A DNA stretch of 64,000 nt from Hamadaea flava (GCF_024172085.1 NZ_JAMZDZ010000001.1:8556001-8620000); one strand, 5' to 3'; shown: positions 50,060 through 60,225, counted from the stretch's first letter. Made by a program: numbers and translations. Notes: generated by a model from the letters alone, not told the origin.

Positions 50060-50983
50060 ATGGCAATCGACAACGTCGCCGGGCCGGCGGCCCAGCGTCG
50101 CCGCGGGGTCCGGCACCACGAATCGGCCGGCAGCCGGGTCTTCGACGTCCTCAACGTCGTCGTCCTCCTCGCGCTGGCGGCCATCACCGTGCTGCCGCTG
50201 CTCTACGTGGTAGCCGGGTCGTTCGCCACCGAGGCGGAGATCGACTCCCGGCCGTTCTTCCTCTGGCCGCAGAAGTTCGTCACCGACGGCTACGACTACA
50301 TCTTCGCCAGCGGAACGTTCCTGCGCGCCCTGCTCACGACGATCTGCGTCACGGCGGTCGGCACCGTCGTCCAGGTCGGGCTCACGCTGACGATGGCGTA
50401 CCCGCTGTCGAAGCGCGCGCTGCCGGGCCGGACCATGGCCATCAACCTGGTCGTGTTCACCCTCGTGTTCAGCGGCGGCATGATCCCCACCTACCTCGTC
50501 GTCCGCGACCTGGGCCTGCTCGACAGCTACTGGGCGCTGATCCTGCCGCTGGCGATCAACCCGTTCTACCTGCTCATCGTCAAGAGCTTCTTCCAGGAGC
50601 TGCCGGAGGCGCTGGAAGAGGCCGCGCGCATCGACGGCTGCAACGAACTCGGGGTGTTCTGGCGGATCGTCCTGCCGCTGTCCAAACCCGTGATCGCGAC
50701 GTTCTCGCTGTTCTACGCGGTCGGCATCTGGAACGACTACATGTCGCCACTGCTCTACATCGACGACGAGCGCAAATGGACGCTCCAGGTGCTGGTCCGG
50801 CAGCTCACCGCGGCGAACGCGGACTCCGAGAACGCCCTCAACGCCCTGGAGGGTGCGTTCTTCCCGCAGCAGGGTGTCAAGTTCGCCATCATCGTGCTGG
50901 CGACGCTGCCCATCCTGCTGGTGTATCCGTTCCTGCAGAAGCACTTCGCCAAGGGCGTCCTGATCGGGTCGGTCAAGGAATGA
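50060..50983 (+). CDS. LplC-type ABC permease
   Basis: 307 residues with six membrane helices. VLPLLYVVAGSFATEAEIDSRPFFLWPQKF and the EAA loop LEEAARIDGCNELGVFWRIVLPLSKPV are typical; the end QKHFAKGVLIGSVKE matches LplC/YtcP. Its stop overlaps the next start (ATGA), coupling transport to the cytosolic lyase. Confidence 0.93.
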   Translation: MAIDNVAGPAAQRRRGVRHHESAGSRVFDVLNVVVLLALAAITVLPLLYVVAGSFATEAEIDSRPFFLWPQKFVTDGYDYIFASGTFLRALLTTICVTAVGTVVQVGLTLTMAYPLSKRALPGRTMAINLVVFTLVFSGGMIPTYLVVRDLGLLDSYWALILPLAINPFYLLIVKSFFQELPEALEEAARIDGCNELGVFWRIVLPLSKPVIATFSLFYAVGIWNDYMSPLLYIDDERKWTLQVLVRQLTAANADSENALNALEGAFFPQQGVKFAIIVLATLPILLVYPFLQKHFAKGVLIGSVKE

Positions 50984-53589
50984 CGGCCGCCACGACAGTG
51001 CGCTGGCTCGACGGGCCGACCGGTAACGGGACCACATGGGGCGTGCCCTGGCCGCGGGGCACAGTTGCTGCCGGAACCCCGTTCGCGCTGGCGGACGGCA
51101 CCCCGCTGCAGAGCTGGACCACCGCCACCTGGCCGGACGGCTCGATCAAGTGGACTGCCCACGCGATCTCCCCGGCCGGTCCGCCCCTTTCGGCGTACGA
51201 GTTGATGCCCGGGGTGGAGCCGAGCGTGCCCGCGGAGCCGGTGACCGTGACGCGGACCGGCGACGAGGTGCGGGTCCGCACCGGCGCGGTGACCTGGACC
51301 CTGCGTGCGCCTGCGGTGATCGCGTCGATCGAGCACGACGGCCGCGGGGTCGTGCGCGACGTCCGGATGGTGAGCCTGCGGCAGGACGGCCCGGACGACG
51401 ACGGCGGCCGCCGTCGGACCCGGACCACCGGCACGGTCGAGCGGATCACGGTCGAGCAGGACGGTCCGGTACGCGCGGTCGTGCGCCTGGATGGGCGGCA
51501 CGGCGACTGGCTGCCGTTCCACCTCCGGCTCTACTTCTACGCAGGTCAGAGCGACGTACGCGTGATGCACACGTTCGTCTGGGACGGCGACCCCGAGCGC
51601 GACTTCCTGGCCGGGCTCGGGTTGACCGCCGACGTCGTGATGCGGGACCCGCTGCACGATCGGCACGTCCGCATCGCTGGAGCCGAAGGGTTCCTCACCG
51701 AGGCGGTCCGCGGCCTGACCGGGTTGCGCCGTGACCCGGGCGCAGCGGCGCGGCAGGCGCAGATCGCCGGACGTCAGGTGACCGGCATCGAGCCCGGTGT
51801 CGCCGAGCTGCTGGACTTCGTGCCCGCGTGGAACGACCACACCCTCGATCAGTCCAGTGCGGACGGATTCGTGCTGCGCAAGCGGACCCGACCCGGCCAT
51901 GCCTGGATCACCGTCCCGTCCGGCACTCGATCCGGCGGGTACGCCTACGTCGGCGGCGCGACCGGCGGCGGGCTCGGCTTCGGCCTTCGCGACTTCTGGA
52001 AGCTGCACCCGACCCGGCTGGACGTCCGCGACGCGGCGGCCGACGTCGCGACCGCGACGGTGTGGCTGTGGTCGCCGAGCGCGCCCGCGATGGACCTGCG
52101 GTACTGGCACGACGGACTCGGCCAGGACACCTACGCCGACCAGCTGCAAGGGCTGGAGATCACCTACGAGGACTACGAGCCCGGCTTCGGCACGCCCTAC
52201 GGCGTGGCCCGTACGCACGAGCTGAGCCTGCGGGTGCACGGCGCCACCCCGTCGCACGACGACCTCGCCGCCGACCAGGCCGCCATGAACGCGCCGGGAC
52301 TGCTGACCGCCGCACCGGACCGGCTGCTCGCGGCGAAGGTGTTCGGCAGCTGGGCACTGCCCGACAAGCGCCACTCGGACATCGAACAGCGCCTGGACTT
52401 CCTGTTCGACTTCTACGTGGGCCAGCGCGAACAGCGCCGCTGGTACGGGTTCTGGGACTACGGCGACGTCATGCACGCCTACGACCCCGACCGGCACACC
52501 TGGCGCTACGACATCGGCGGGTACGCCTGGGACAACTCGGAGCTGTCACCCGACCTGTGGCTGTGGTACCAGTTCCTGCGCACCGGGCGGGCCGACGTCT
52601 TCCGGTTCGCCGAGGCGATGACCCGCCACACCGGCGAGGTCGACGTCTATCACCTCGGGCAATGGCAGGGCCTGGGCTCCCGGCACAACGTGCAGCACTG
52701 GGGATGCAGCTGCAAGCAGCTGCGCATCTCCAACGCCGCCTACCGCCGCTTCTACTACTACCTGACCGCCGACGAGCGTACGGGCGACCTGCTCGACGAG
52801 CTGACCACGCCGGAGACGACGTTCCTCGCGATCGACCCGATCCGCAAGATCCGCACCGACGACTACACGCCCGACCCGGCGGCGCTCTCGATCGGGCTGG
52901 GCACCGACTGGGGATCGCTGGCCGCCGCCTGGCTGACCCGTTGGGAACGCCACGGCGACACCGAGGCCCGCGACCGGTTGCTCGGCACGATGGCCGACAT
53001 CGGCGCACTGCCGCATGGTTTCTTCACCGGCAACGCCCGATTCGACCTGCGTACCGGGCGGATCGACCCGGCGGCCGGCGAGTTCGGCGTCTCGCACCTG
53101 TCGGCCATGTTCGGGCTGCCCGAGATCGTCGCCGAACTGCTCGGCCTCGACCTCGACCAACCCGGCTTCGACCGGGCCTGGCTGGACTACTGCCGGCTCT
53201 ACCTGGCCACGCCCGAGCAGCAGACCGCCGAACTCGGGGCGCCGCTGGTGGGCGTCTCACTCGTCCAGGCTCACAGCCGCCTGGCCGCGTACGCCGCCGC
53301 CCGGACGGGGGACCCAGACCTGGCCGCCCTCGCCTGGCGCACGTTCACCCTCGACGAAGGAGATCAGCTCAACACCAACCCGCTGCAACGCCAACCGCAA
53401 TGGAAGACCACCCGGATCACCGGCACAACCGTGCTCATGCCCGTCGACGAAGCGGCCTTCGTGAGCACCAACGACGCCGCTCAATACGGGCTAGCCGCAA
53501 TCCAGTTGCTCGCGCTCGCCGCAGCCCAACGCCCAACTGAATTCGGAGGTCACCACCCATGGAGCCGATCAGACGACGCACCGTCCTAG
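50980..53589 (+). CDS. PcRGLX/YetA-like exo-rhamnogalacturonan lyase candidate, cytosolic
   Basis: 869 residues without a signal peptide. The layout fits the three-domain PcRGLX/YetA group (CAZy PL26-type): an N-terminal RIFT-barrel-like region (VRWLDGPTGNGTTWGVPWPRGTV, WTTATWPDGSIKWTAHAISPAG), a central beta-sandwich (VEQDGPVRAVVRLDG, LYFYAGQSDVRVMHTFVWDGD), and a C-terminal alpha/alpha barrel (RWYGFWDYGDVMHAYDPDRHTWRYDIGGYAWDNSE, FAEAMTRHTGEVDVYHLG). Expected job: cutting imported rhamnogalacturonan oligosaccharides inside the cell. It overlaps LplC by four bases and the next gene by 31. A close paralogue follows. Confidence 0.8.
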   Translation: MTAATTVRWLDGPTGNGTTWGVPWPRGTVAAGTPFALADGTPLQSWTTATWPDGSIKWTAHAISPAGPPLSAYELMPGVEPSVPAEPVTVTRTGDEVRVRTGAVTWTLRAPAVIASIEHDGRGVVRDVRMVSLRQDGPDDDGGRRRTRTTGTVERITVEQDGPVRAVVRLDGRHGDWLPFHLRLYFYAGQSDVRVMHTFVWDGDPERDFLAGLGLTADVVMRDPLHDRHVRIAGAEGFLTEAVRGLTGLRRDPGAAARQAQIAGRQVTGIEPGVAELLDFVPAWNDHTLDQSSADGFVLRKRTRPGHAWITVPSGTRSGGYAYVGGATGGGLGFGLRDFWKLHPTRLDVRDAAADVATATVWLWSPSAPAMDLRYWHDGLGQDTYADQLQGLEITYEDYEPGFGTPYGVARTHELSLRVHGATPSHDDLAADQAAMNAPGLLTAAPDRLLAAKVFGSWALPDKRHSDIEQRLDFLFDFYVGQREQRRWYGFWDYGDVMHAYDPDRHTWRYDIGGYAWDNSELSPDLWLWYQFLRTGRADVFRFAEAMTRHTGEVDVYHLGQWQGLGSRHNVQHWGCSCKQLRISNAAYRRFYYYLTADERTGDLLDELTTPETTFLAIDPIRKIRTDDYTPDPAALSIGLGTDWGSLAAAWLTRWERHGDTEARDRLLGTMADIGALPHGFFTGNARFDLRTGRIDPAAGEFGVSHLSAMFGLPEIVAELLGLDLDQPGFDRAWLDYCRLYLATPEQQTAELGAPLVGVSLVQAHSRLAAYAAARTGDPDLAALAWRTFTLDEGDQLNTNPLQRQPQWKTTRITGTTVLMPVDEAAFVSTNDAAQYGLAAIQLLALAAAQRPTEFGGHHPWSRSDDAPS

Positions 53590-56276
53590 CCGGCCTGGCC
53601 GGCGTACCGCTGACCACCTTCCTGCCCGACCTCGGGCCGCTCGGCGTCTCCACCGCCGCATACGCCGCTGCCGCCGTCCCCGACGTCCACCTGACCTGGC
53701 TCGAAGGCGCGCCGGGCACTCCCGCGACCACCACCTGGGGTACGCCGTGGCCGCAAGGCGCGGTCCCCGGCGACCAGACGTTCCAGCTGTCCACTGCGGA
53801 CGGTGGGGCCGTGCCGATGCAGAGCTGGCCGCTGGCGTACTGGCCCGACGGGACGCTCAAATGGAGCGCCCACGCCACCGCCGTATCGGCCCCCGCCGAC
53901 TCGTACACCTTGGCCGCCGGAACTCCGGCCCTTCCCGAGACCGCTGTCACCGTCACCGACCAGCACAGCTACCTCGACGTCGACACCGGCGTCATCCGCG
54001 CCCGGATCCGCAAGAACGGGCGGGAGCTGATCAGCCAGATCTGGCGCGGCGACGTCGAGATCGCGCGCAAGGGCGTACTCGTCAACCTGCGCCAGGACCA
54101 CATCGAGGAGGACGAGGAGAAGGCCGCCCCGCGCGACCGCTTCGACAGCGACATCACCTCCGTCACTGTCGAACAGTCCGGGCCGGTCCGCGCGGTCGTG
54201 CGGATCGAGGGAACGCACACCAACGAACGCGGCAAGTCCTGGCTGCCGTTCACCGTCCGGCTGTACTTCTACGCGGGCGCGGAGAACATCCGCATGATGC
54301 ACACGTTCGTCTACGACCGCGACGGCACCCGCGACTACATCGCCGGCTTGGGCGTACGCTTCCGGGTCCCGATGCGCGACGCCGCGTACGACCGGCATGT
54401 GCGCTTCGTCGGCGACGGGCACGGCATGCTCACCGAGGCCGTCAAAGGCATCACCGGCCTGCGCCGCGACCCGGCCGCGAGCGTACGCGCCGCGCAGGTC
54501 GCCGGGGCCAAGCTGGCCGATCCGTCCACCTGGGACCAACGGGTCACCACCCGGTTGCAGTACATCCCCGAATGGGGCGACTACACCCTGAGCCAACTGT
54601 CGGCCGACGGGTTCACGGTGAAGAAGCGCACGAAGAAGGGCTACGGCTGGATCGGCGTCGACCAGGGCCGCCGGGCCTCGGGCGTCGGCTACGTCGGCGG
54701 GGTGAGCGGCGGATTCGCGTTCGGTCTGCGCGACTTCTGGCAGCGGCACCCCACCCAGCTCGACATCCGCCAGGCACACACCGAGGAGGCCGAGGTCACC
54801 GTCTGGCTGTGGTCGCCGCAGGCCGAGCCGATGGACATGCGGTTCTACCACGACGGGATGGGGCAGGACACCTATCCCGAGCAGCTTCAAGGCCTGGAGA
54901 TCACCTACGAGGACTACGAGCCCGCGTTCGGCACGCCCTACGGCATCGCCCGCACCAGCGAGCTGACCTTCTGGGCGCTGGCCGCGACCCCGTCGGCGGA
55001 CCGGCTCGCCGACATCGCCGACCAGGTGCGTACGCCGCCGCAGCTGATCAACCCGGTCGGGCATCTGGTGACCAGCAAGGTCTTCGGCGGCCTGTTCGCG
55101 CCGGTCGACCGGTCGAACCCGGTGAAGGCCGTCATCGAGGACCACCTGGACTTCCTGTTCGGCTTCTACCAGCGGCAGGTGGATCAGCGACACTGGTACG
55201 GCTTCTGGGACTACGGCGACATCATGCACACCTTCGACGAAGACCGCCTCGTCTGGCGCTACGACATCGGCGGCTACGCGTGGGACAACTCCGAACTGTC
55301 GCCCGACCTCTGGCTCTGGTACGCCTTCCTGCGCTCCGGCCGGGCCGACATCTTCCGGTTCGCCGAGGCGATGACCCGGCACACCGGTGAGGTCGACGTC
55401 TACCACCTCGGCAAATGGGCCGGGCTCGGCACCCGGCACGGGGTGCAGCACTGGGCCGACAGCGCCAAACAACAACGCATCAGCACCGCGGTCTACCGTC
55501 GCGTCTACTACTACCTGACCGCCGACGAGCGTACGGGCGACCTGCTGTCGCAGCTCGTCGACTCCGATCGCACGTTCCTGGTCCTCGACCCGCTCCGCAA
55601 GATCCGCACCGAGCCGTACACACCGGACCCGCACGCGCTGTCCATCGGGCTCGGCACCGACTGGAGCGGCCTGGCCGCCGCCTGGCTGACCGAATGGGAA
55701 CGCCACGGCCCCAAGGCCGACCTGGCGAAGGCGAAGCTGCTCGGCACGATGGAGACGATCGCCGCGATGCCGAACGGGTTCGTCACCGGCAGCGGGCTCT
55801 ACGACCTCGACACCGGCCGGTTCGCGCCGGTCGCCGCCAAGACCGTCAGCGTCTCGCACCTGAGTGCCATGTTCGGCCAGGTCGAGATCTGCGCCGAGGT
55901 CATCGGCCTGGTCGAGGTGCCCGGCTTCGAGAACGCCTGGCTCCAGTACTGCCGATTGTTCAACGCTTCCAAGACCGAGCAGGCCGCCGAGTGCGGGGCG
56001 AACTTCGGCAACCTCATCCTCAAGCAGGGGCATGCGCGGCTCACCGCGTACGCGGCCGTCCGGTTGAACCGTGACGACCTGGCCACCCGAGCCTGGAAGG
56101 AGTTCTACACCGGCGACGGCTACGGGCCCGCGCTGCCGTGGACCAGCAAGGAGGTCACCTCGACGCTCAACCCGACCGAGGCCGCGACCTGGGTGTCCAC
56201 CAACACGACCGCGCTCTACGGACTGGCCGCGATCCAGAACCTTGCCCTCATCGGCGACAAGATCATCGCGCCGTAG
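53559..56276 (+). CDS. PcRGLX/YetA-like exo-rhamnogalacturonan lyase candidate, Tat-exported
   Basis: 905 residues, clear paralogue of the preceding protein along its length (shared WYGFWDYGD, WRYDIGGYAWDNSELSPDLWLWY, FRFAEAMTRHTGEVDVYHLG, SIGLGTDW). The difference is the N-terminus: MEPIRRRTVLAGLAGVPLTTF is a twin-arginine signal and cleavage is likely after AAYAAAA. The ATG lies inside the end of the previous gene with CGGAGG nine bases upstream. Expected job: exo-cleavage of the rhamnogalacturonan backbone outside the cell, feeding the importer. A strong hairpin follows the stop. Confidence 0.82.
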   Translation: MEPIRRRTVLAGLAGVPLTTFLPDLGPLGVSTAAYAAAAVPDVHLTWLEGAPGTPATTTWGTPWPQGAVPGDQTFQLSTADGGAVPMQSWPLAYWPDGTLKWSAHATAVSAPADSYTLAAGTPALPETAVTVTDQHSYLDVDTGVIRARIRKNGRELISQIWRGDVEIARKGVLVNLRQDHIEEDEEKAAPRDRFDSDITSVTVEQSGPVRAVVRIEGTHTNERGKSWLPFTVRLYFYAGAENIRMMHTFVYDRDGTRDYIAGLGVRFRVPMRDAAYDRHVRFVGDGHGMLTEAVKGITGLRRDPAASVRAAQVAGAKLADPSTWDQRVTTRLQYIPEWGDYTLSQLSADGFTVKKRTKKGYGWIGVDQGRRASGVGYVGGVSGGFAFGLRDFWQRHPTQLDIRQAHTEEAEVTVWLWSPQAEPMDMRFYHDGMGQDTYPEQLQGLEITYEDYEPAFGTPYGIARTSELTFWALAATPSADRLADIADQVRTPPQLINPVGHLVTSKVFGGLFAPVDRSNPVKAVIEDHLDFLFGFYQRQVDQRHWYGFWDYGDIMHTFDEDRLVWRYDIGGYAWDNSELSPDLWLWYAFLRSGRADIFRFAEAMTRHTGEVDVYHLGKWAGLGTRHGVQHWADSAKQQRISTAVYRRVYYYLTADERTGDLLSQLVDSDRTFLVLDPLRKIRTEPYTPDPHALSIGLGTDWSGLAAAWLTEWERHGPKADLAKAKLLGTMETIAAMPNGFVTGSGLYDLDTGRFAPVAAKTVSVSHLSAMFGQVEICAEVIGLVEVPGFENAWLQYCRLFNASKTEQAAECGANFGNLILKQGHARLTAYAAVRLNRDDLATRAWKEFYTGDGYGPALPWTSKEVTSTLNPTEAATWVSTNTTALYGLAAIQNLALIGDKIIAP

Positions 56277-56580
56277 CTCGGCTGCTCCTGGGCCCGGGGC
56301 GTACCCCGGGCTCAGGAGCGATGCCAGGTAGGCGCCGGCGCGCCGCCCTCGGGAGAGCTCGCTCGGTCGTCCGGCTGGAGGTGGGACGCCGAGCACCTGA
56401 TAGACATCGGGTGGTAGTGGCTGGATGCTCGACGTGTGATCATGATCGTTTCCCGGTTTCGGGACCCCAGAGGTCGCCGGACCCGCTCGGCCAAGGGCGT
56501 TGGAGGCCGCGCCGCCCTGGTGCCCGATGTGGCGGTGCTGCCGGCGTTCGCCGTCACCGGCGCGGTAAGGCTGCCGGGCG
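56277..56580. other. Intergenic stretch before the SARP gene
   Basis: About 300 bases holding the terminator at 56284-56319. No gene or clear promoter could be recognised in the rest. Confidence 0.4.
56284..56319 (+). terminator. Strong terminator of the importer/lyase operon
   Basis: A 16-bp stem (GCTCCTGGGCCCGGGG at 56284-56299 with CCCCGGGCTCAGGAGC at 56304-56319, one G-T pair) and a four-base loop CGTA, eight bases after the stop. Confidence 0.8.
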
Positions 56581-59418
56581 GTGAATCTGTTGTCGGGCGT
56601 TGACGTGCGGTTCACGGTTTTGGGCCCGGTGCGTGCGTGGCGTGGCGTCGAGGAGGTCGATCTGGGTGGACCGCAGCAGCGGGCGCTGATGGCGCTGCTG
56701 CTGGTGCGGGCTGGAGAGCCGGTCAGCCTGAGTGAGGTCGTGGATGTGTTGTGGGGTGCGGACCCGCCGGATACCGCGGTGAACGTGGTGCACCGCCACA
56801 TCGGGGTGCTACGGCGGTTGCTGGAGCCGGAGCTGCCGGTGCGATCGACAGGCCGGTGGCTAGTGCGTTGGGCGGGTGGGTACCGGCTGGACGTCGGCAT
56901 CGATGATGTTGACTTGCTGCGGTTTCGGGCGGTGCGCCGGCAGGCCAGCCAGGCGGCCGACGTCGGGCAGGCTGCGGTGTTGTACGCCGATGCGCTGGAG
57001 CTGTGGCATGGCGCGTGCGCGGCCGGGATCGATGCCGACGCCCGTGCGCATCCAGTCTTCGCGGCGGTGGAGCGTGAGTTCCTGACAACGGCACGCGACG
57101 CTGCCGAGGCCGGGGTTCGTGCCGGCCAGGTGCATCGGCTGCTACCGATGCTGCGAGACGCGGCGGTGCGTGCCCCGCTCGACGAGCCGTTGCAGGCCGG
57201 GCTGGTGCTTGCCTTGGCCGCGGCCGGCCAGCAGGCCGAAGCTCTCGTCGTGTATCAGCGGGTCCGCGAGCAGCTCGCGGATGAGCTGGGCATCGATCCA
57301 GGCACCGAGTTGGCGGCGGCGCACGCAGCGGTACTGCGTGGCGACACAGCACCGGCCGGCGCCCCAGTCGGCCCGTCAGAGCCGGCGCACCGGCCTCGTC
57401 CGGCGCAGCTGCCGGCGGCCCCGGCCACGTTCGTCGGCCGGCGGACCGAACTAGCTCGCGGGTTGGGTATGCATCCGGGCGCGGAGACGTCGACGACGGT
57501 GGTGATCAGCGCGATCGGCGGCATGGCGGGGGTCGGCAAGACCACCCTCGCTGTGCACTGGGCGCATCAGGTCGCCGACCAGTTCAGCGATGGACAGCTA
57601 TACGTGAACCTGCGCGGCTTCTCGGCGGAAGCGGACGTGATGCGCCCCGAGCAGGCGCTGCGTGGTTTCCTGGATGCGCTGGGTGTCGCGCCGCAGAGTG
57701 TCCCGACCGACGTGGATGCCCAGGCGGCGCTGTACCGTAGCCTGCTGACCGGACGCCGGATGCTGGTCCTGCTGGACAACGCTCGCGACGTCGAGCAGGT
57801 GCGGCCGCTGCTGCCAGGTGCCGGCGGCTGCCTGGCGATCATCACCAGCCGCAACACCATGGCCGGTCTGGTCGCCGTCGAAGGCGCTCAGTCGGTGACG
57901 CTGGACGTGTTGCCCGCCGAACAGGCTCGCGATTTCCTCGGCCGCAGGGTCGGCGCTGAGCGGGTCGCGGCGGAGCCGGCGGCGGTCGAGCAGATCATCA
58001 GCTTGTGCGCCGGGCTGCCGTTGGCGTTGGCCATCGTGGCGGCCCGAGCCGTTACGAACCCGGCGTTTCCGCTCGCCGCGACCGCGAACGAGTTGCGGGA
58101 GGCACATGGCAGTCTCGAAGCCTTGAGCGGTGCCGACGCGAGTATCAGCGTGCGGGCGACGTTCTCGTGGTCGTACCGCACGCTCAGTCCTGCCGCCGCC
58201 AGGTTGTTCCGGCTGCTGGGTGGACACCCGGGCCCGGATGTCGGGATTCCTGCGGCTGCGAGTCTGCTCGGCGTGCCGATCCGTCAGGTGCGGCCGCTGT
58301 TGGCCGAACTGACCGCGGCCCACGTGCTCATGCAGCCTTCGCCTGGCCGGTACGGGTTCCATGAACTGCTGGGGGCGTACGCCGCGGAGTTGGCCGAGGC
58401 GGTGGACACGGCGGGCGAGCTGGATCTCGCGAAACGCCGCGTCGTCGAGTATTACCTCCGTGCTGCATTCAGTGCGGATCGCCTGCTCCGGCCGCAGCGG
58501 GTGGTTCCGCATTTCGTTCCTCGGCCGGCCGTCGACGACGTCGTCGACGAACTCTTCGAGGATCACCGCGCGGCCCTCACCTGGTTGACCACCGAACGGG
58601 CGGTGCTGACCGCGCTGATCGAGCGGACCGCGCGGGACGGATGGGACGCCGAGACCCAATACCTCGCCTGGAGTCTCGACACTTTCCTGCATCGCCAGGG
58701 CCATTGGCACGACTGGGTCGCCGCCCGCCGCCATGCCCTGACCGCGACCGAAGGCGGCGCGGTTCCGGCCGCAAGAGCCCGCGCCCACCGGGAGCTAGGT
58801 CACGCGCTGTCGCAGGTGCGACGTCTTGACGAGGCTCGGGCACAGTTCACGCTCGCCCTCGCCGGCTTCGAGGGTGCGGACAACCGCACCGAGCAGGGAC
58901 ACGTGCAGCGTGGCATCGGACGCACCTACCACTGGGAGGGCCGATATGCGGAGATGGTGCGCCATTGCGAACTTGCCGGTGATCTCTACCAGGCCGATGG
59001 CAACGACATCGGACATGCGAAGGCGCTCAACGAGGCCGGGGTCGGGTACGCGTTGCTCGGCGACCATGTCACCTCACTCGAGAACTGCCGGACGGCGCTG
59101 GTCATCTTCGAACGGCTGGGCGACCGGCACGGTCAAGCCGCGACATTGGACAGCATCGGCTCCGCTCACTCCGGCCTCGACGATCACGACATCGCCATCG
59201 GCTTCTTCACACGGGCGTTGCAGCTGTGCCGGGAGGTCGGCGACCGGCTCGGCGAGGCGGTGACGCTGACCCACCTCGGCGATGCCTGGCAGGCCAAGGC
59301 CGAACGCCCCGCCGCCCGGGACCATTGGCTGGCCGCGGAGGCGATCCTCGTCGACGTCGGACATCCCGACGTCGACGGCGTCCGAGCCAAACTCGCCGCG
59401 ACCGAGTCACCGTCGTGA
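56581..59418 (+). CDS. SARP/AfsR-type regulator with NB-ARC and TPR domains
   Basis: 945 residues. An OmpR-like DNA-binding domain (about 9-100; VRFTVLGPVRAWRGVEEVDLGGPQQRALMALLL) is followed by a bacterial transcriptional activation domain (about 105-255; GYRLDVGIDDVDLLRFRAVRRQ to DELGIDPGTELAAAHAAVL), an NB-ARC ATPase (about 285-560) with Walker A GGMAGVGKTTLAVHW (Lys320) and Walker B RMLVLLDNARD, and TPRs to the end (GHVQRGIGRTYHWEGRYAEMVRHCELA, AATLDSIGSAHSGLDDHDIAI). Such proteins activate secondary-metabolite or local clusters. The GTG at 56581 or the GTG at 56605 could be the start. It converges on the hydrolase cluster, its possible target. Confidence 0.92.
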   Translation: MNLLSGVDVRFTVLGPVRAWRGVEEVDLGGPQQRALMALLLVRAGEPVSLSEVVDVLWGADPPDTAVNVVHRHIGVLRRLLEPELPVRSTGRWLVRWAGGYRLDVGIDDVDLLRFRAVRRQASQAADVGQAAVLYADALELWHGACAAGIDADARAHPVFAAVEREFLTTARDAAEAGVRAGQVHRLLPMLRDAAVRAPLDEPLQAGLVLALAAAGQQAEALVVYQRVREQLADELGIDPGTELAAAHAAVLRGDTAPAGAPVGPSEPAHRPRPAQLPAAPATFVGRRTELARGLGMHPGAETSTTVVISAIGGMAGVGKTTLAVHWAHQVADQFSDGQLYVNLRGFSAEADVMRPEQALRGFLDALGVAPQSVPTDVDAQAALYRSLLTGRRMLVLLDNARDVEQVRPLLPGAGGCLAIITSRNTMAGLVAVEGAQSVTLDVLPAEQARDFLGRRVGAERVAAEPAAVEQIISLCAGLPLALAIVAARAVTNPAFPLAATANELREAHGSLEALSGADASISVRATFSWSYRTLSPAAARLFRLLGGHPGPDVGIPAAASLLGVPIRQVRPLLAELTAAHVLMQPSPGRYGFHELLGAYAAELAEAVDTAGELDLAKRRVVEYYLRAAFSADRLLRPQRVVPHFVPRPAVDDVVDELFEDHRAALTWLTTERAVLTALIERTARDGWDAETQYLAWSLDTFLHRQGHWHDWVAARRHALTATEGGAVPAARARAHRELGHALSQVRRLDEARAQFTLALAGFEGADNRTEQGHVQRGIGRTYHWEGRYAEMVRHCELAGDLYQADGNDIGHAKALNEAGVGYALLGDHVTSLENCRTALVIFERLGDRHGQAATLDSIGSAHSGLDDHDIAIGFFTRALQLCREVGDRLGEAVTLTHLGDAWQAKAERPAARDHWLAAEAILVDVGHPDVDGVRAKLAATESPS

Positions 59419-59436
59419 CGGGCGACGGTGGTGGGA

Positions 59437-60225
59437 TCACAGGCTGGTGATCAGGCCGCCGTCGATGATGACGTCAGCGCCGGTCATGTTCCCGGCTCGG
59501 TCGCTCGCCAGCAGCACCACCAGGTCGGCGACCTCGTCGGGCCGAGTGAACCGGCCGGTCACCGAATCGTTGGCGGCCTGTTGCGCCACCGCGTCCGGTT
59601 CACGGCCGGTGGCGCGGGCCACCGTTGCCGCCACGCCACCGTCGCCGAGCCACAGCGGTGTGCTGACCGGGCCTGGGCTGACGGTGTTGACCCGGATGCC
59701 GTGCGGGCCGACCTCCTTGGACAGAGCCTTGGAGAAACTCAGGAGGGCTGCCTTGGCGGCGCTGTAGTCGATGACCAGTGGATCGGGCAGCCACGAGTTC
59801 ACTGAGGCGACGGTCACGATCGTGCCGGCGCCTCGGTCGAGCAGGAGCGGAAGTGCCGCGCGGGTGGTGCGGACCGCGGCGAGGAAGTTGATCGTCAAGG
59901 CGGAGATCCAGTCGTCGTCGGTGACGGACAGGAACCCGCCGGTGCGCGGGCGGACAGCGCCGACGTTGTTGATCAAGATGTCCAGGCCGCCGAAGGCGGA
60001 TCCCGCCGCCTCGATCAGCTCGGCCGGGCCGTCCGGCGTGGCCAGGTCAACCTCCACCGGATGCACCCGGCCGTCCGTGGCGAGTTGCGTCAGTTCGGCG
60101 GTGATGTGCCGGGCGCCCGCTGCGACCTGAGCGCCTTCGTCGGCCAGGGCCCGAGTGATCGCCAGCCCGATGCCTTTGCTAGCGCCGGTGACGACCGCGG
60201 CCTTGCCGGTCAGGTGAAGTTCCAT
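59437..60225 (-). CDS. Short-chain dehydrogenase/reductase
   Basis: 262 residues. Cofactor motif AAVVTGASKGIGLAITRALA, NNVGAVRPRTGGFL, catalytic Ser in VTVASVNSW and YSAAK. The end NMTGADVIIDGGLITSL is the classical SDR terminus. The ATG at 60225 has GAGAGGA upstream, so the longer frame is rejected. Last gene of the minus-strand cluster; substrate unknown. Confidence 0.93.
   Translation of the reverse strand: MELHLTGKAAVVTGASKGIGLAITRALADEGAQVAAGARHITAELTQLATDGRVHPVEVDLATPDGPAELIEAAGSAFGGLDILINNVGAVRPRTGGFLSVTDDDWISALTINFLAAVRTTRAALPLLLDRGAGTIVTVASVNSWLPDPLVIDYSAAKAALLSFSKALSKEVGPHGIRVNTVSPGPVSTPLWLGDGGVAATVARATGREPDAVAQQAANDSVTGRFTRPDEVADLVVLLASDRAGNMTGADVIIDGGLITSL

Noticed and set aside
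50980-56276. Assembly duplication as explanation for the two lyase genes
   Set aside because: The paralogues differ throughout, have different N-termini and different lengths, so they are old, distinct genes.
53586-56900. An 1104-codon open frame antisense to the Tat-exported lyase
   Set aside because: It mirrors the high-GC codon pattern of the real gene on the other strand; its product is Arg/Val/Gly-rich low-complexity sequence with no domain.
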